A stretch of 16,105 nucleotides of DNA from Paracoccaceae bacterium (GTDB taxonomy: Bacteria; Pseudomonadota; Alphaproteobacteria; Rhodobacterales; Rhodobacteraceae), in NCBI GenBank assembly GCA_024304875.1, contig JAMWZF010000003.1, forward strand, positions 1 through 16,105, given 5' to 3'. Shown in pieces: positions 15,013 through 16,105 of the stretch. Every line of letters starts with the position of its first letter. Position 1 is the first letter of the stretch. The notes below the pieces were generated by a model. It was given only the letters and a program-made list of their open reading frames with translations, made no database searches and had not been told where the DNA came from. The translations under genes and the position numbers were made by a program.

Positions 15013-16105
15013 ATGACTCTGATTTCCCGCCTGTTGACCACCGCCGCGATCCTGCCCCTTGCCCTGCCCGCCTCCGCGGTCACGCCCGAGGAGGTCTGGA
15101 CAATGTTCTCGGACGTCGGATCGGCCATGGGCGCGGCGGTCGAGGCGACGCCGGAGCGGGACGGCGACACGCTGACGGTACCCGAAATCGCGATGACCTG
15201 GACGTTCCCGATGGGCGCCGGCGAATTCAGCGTTCGCTACGGGCCCATCGTGCTGATCGACAACGGCGACGACACCGTCTCGGTCTCTCCGCCGGAAGAG
15301 CAGATCATGGCGATGTTCGGCCGCTTCGCCGCTGCGGGCGAGGAAGGCACCATGACCGCCGAAATCTCGCTGTCCCAGCCGAACGCCGAGATCACCGTCA
15401 CCGGCACGGCCGACGACATGACCCTGACCACGACGAACGCTGACGTGGCCTACGCGCTCAAGGGCCTCGACCTCGACGTGCCGGACCCGGACGGCGAGAT
15501 GGAGGCGATGAGCTTCGACGAGATCGTCCTTGCCGGTACCGCGACGGGCGGCGGCGGCACCACCCGCTACGTCCGGGAAGCCGACGTGATGCGCGTGACC
15601 TACGACAGCACGGTCGAGGCCAGCACCTACGAGATGAGCCTGCCCGCCGACGGCGGCGGCCTCAGCGAAGGTACGGGCAGCAGCGGGGCGACCGGCTTTG
15701 CGGGAACGATGGTCCTGCCGCGCGGGGAGATGTCCGTGATGAACCTCGCCGAAGCGATCCGAGCGGGCCTGTCGCTTGAGGGCACGTCGTCCATCGAGGA
15801 TCAGGCGACCCGGTCGATCACCACCCTGAACGGGCAGGTCCTCTCGGACCAGCAGACCACGACCGCTCGGCAGCAGGCGACCTTCACCTTAGGCGAGGGC
15901 GGCCTCGACGTTGCTGCGACGGCCGAAAGCGTGGATCTTGTCTTTGCCATCCCCGAGGCACTGCCCTTCCCGATCGAAGCCGAGTTCGTGGCCGCCGAGG
16001 GCCGGTTACTCCTGCCCGTCCTCGCCTCGCCCGACACGGCGGTGCCGGTCGAATACGATGTTTCGCTGGACGATCTGACCCTGTCCGAGCAAATCTGGAG
16101 CCTGT
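15013..16105 (+). CDS. Secreted DUF2125-like protein (second paralog), cut by the window end
   Basis: The frame is open from the ATG at 15013 to the last base without a stop, giving 364 residues so far. Residues 1-22 form a signal peptide (MTLISR, hydrophobic core, ALPASA) with cleavage before VTPEEVW. The protein parallels its upstream neighbour: VTPEEVW at the mature start, then GDTLTV, GDDTVSV, a LPFPIE segment and LTLSEQIWSL near the window edge. The last matches LTINDILWSM around residue 340 of the first paralog. By that alignment roughly 130-160 residues are missing beyond the window. GAGGA (14998-15002) lies ten bases before the ATG. The overall charge is acidic, but Lys and Arg residues are spread along the chain, unlike the first copy. 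Function unknown. Confidence 0.83.
   Translation, partial: MTLISRLLTTAAILPLALPASAVTPEEVWTMFSDVGSAMGAAVEATPERDGDTLTVPEIAMTWTFPMGAGEFSVRYGPIVLIDNGDDTVSVSPPEEQIMAMFGRFAAAGEEGTMTAEISLSQPNAEITVTGTADDMTLTTTNADVAYALKGLDLDVPDPDGEMEAMSFDEIVLAGTATGGGGTTRYVREADVMRVTYDSTVEASTYEMSLPADGGGLSEGTGSSGATGFAGTMVLPRGEMSVMNLAEAIRAGLSLEGTSSIEDQATRSITTLNGQVLSDQQTTTARQQATFTLGEGGLDVAATAESVDLVFAIPEALPFPIEAEFVAAEGRLLLPVLASPDTAVPVEYDVSLDDLTLSEQIWSL

Overview
The window looks like chromosomal DNA from a GC-rich alphaproteobacterium of the Rhodobacterales (Rhodobacteraceae / Roseobacter type). This rests on the gene content: a Rhodobacter-type general porin, a DUF3576 lipoprotein next to leuS, a TIGR03862-type flavoprotein, two DUF2125 proteins, and a small secreted Gly/Ala-rich protein. 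It is also consistent with the strong GC bias at third codon positions. There are no transposases, integrases, tRNAs, rRNAs or CRISPR repeats. Most of the window is ordinary core genome, and I found no convincing new multi-gene system.

Layout. (1) 160-1607, plus strand: a Ca2+/Na+ antiporter-family protein and an L,D-transpeptidase-like protein. They converge tail to tail with (2) 1616-2293, minus strand, a YggS/PLPBP-type PLP-homeostasis protein. (3) A 236-base divergent intergenic region holds a TGTCAC-N13-GTGACA dyad and a leader hairpin. It is followed by a very acidic outer-membrane porin (2530-3639) that ends at a textbook intrinsic terminator. (4) 3786-9853, plus strand: a DUF3576 lipoprotein, then leuS-lptE-holA and a group II PLP-dependent decarboxylase. 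From leuS onward the genes overlap or lie 4 bases apart, so they look like one operon. It combines leucyl-tRNA charging, LPS export, the replication clamp loader and an amino-acid decarboxylase of unknown substrate. (5) 9912-10151, minus strand: a 79-aa secreted Gly/Ala-rich protein with its own promoter-like sequence and a terminator placed against the decarboxylase stop. (6) 10247-11443, minus strand: a TIGR03862/HI0933-type FAD flavoprotein, divergent from a 102-aa HNH-type zinc protein (11484-11792). (7) 11812-13160, minus strand: a short-chain dehydrogenase translationally coupled through a GTGA overlap to a short enoyl-CoA hydratase-fold protein that lacks the usual catalytic glutamate. 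(8) 13318 to the end, plus strand: two tandem secreted DUF2125 paralogs separated by an intrinsic terminator. The second is cut off by the window edge.

The best leads are compositional or architectural. The first DUF2125 protein has 282 consecutive residues without Lys, Arg or His. The mature porin has 72 acidic and only 6 basic (Lys/Arg) residues by hand count. The crotonase-fold protein coupled to the SDR is probably not a classical hydratase. The decarboxylase is coupled to holA. The regulatory calls (promoters, dyads, hairpins) come from reading by eye and are weak unless stated otherwise.
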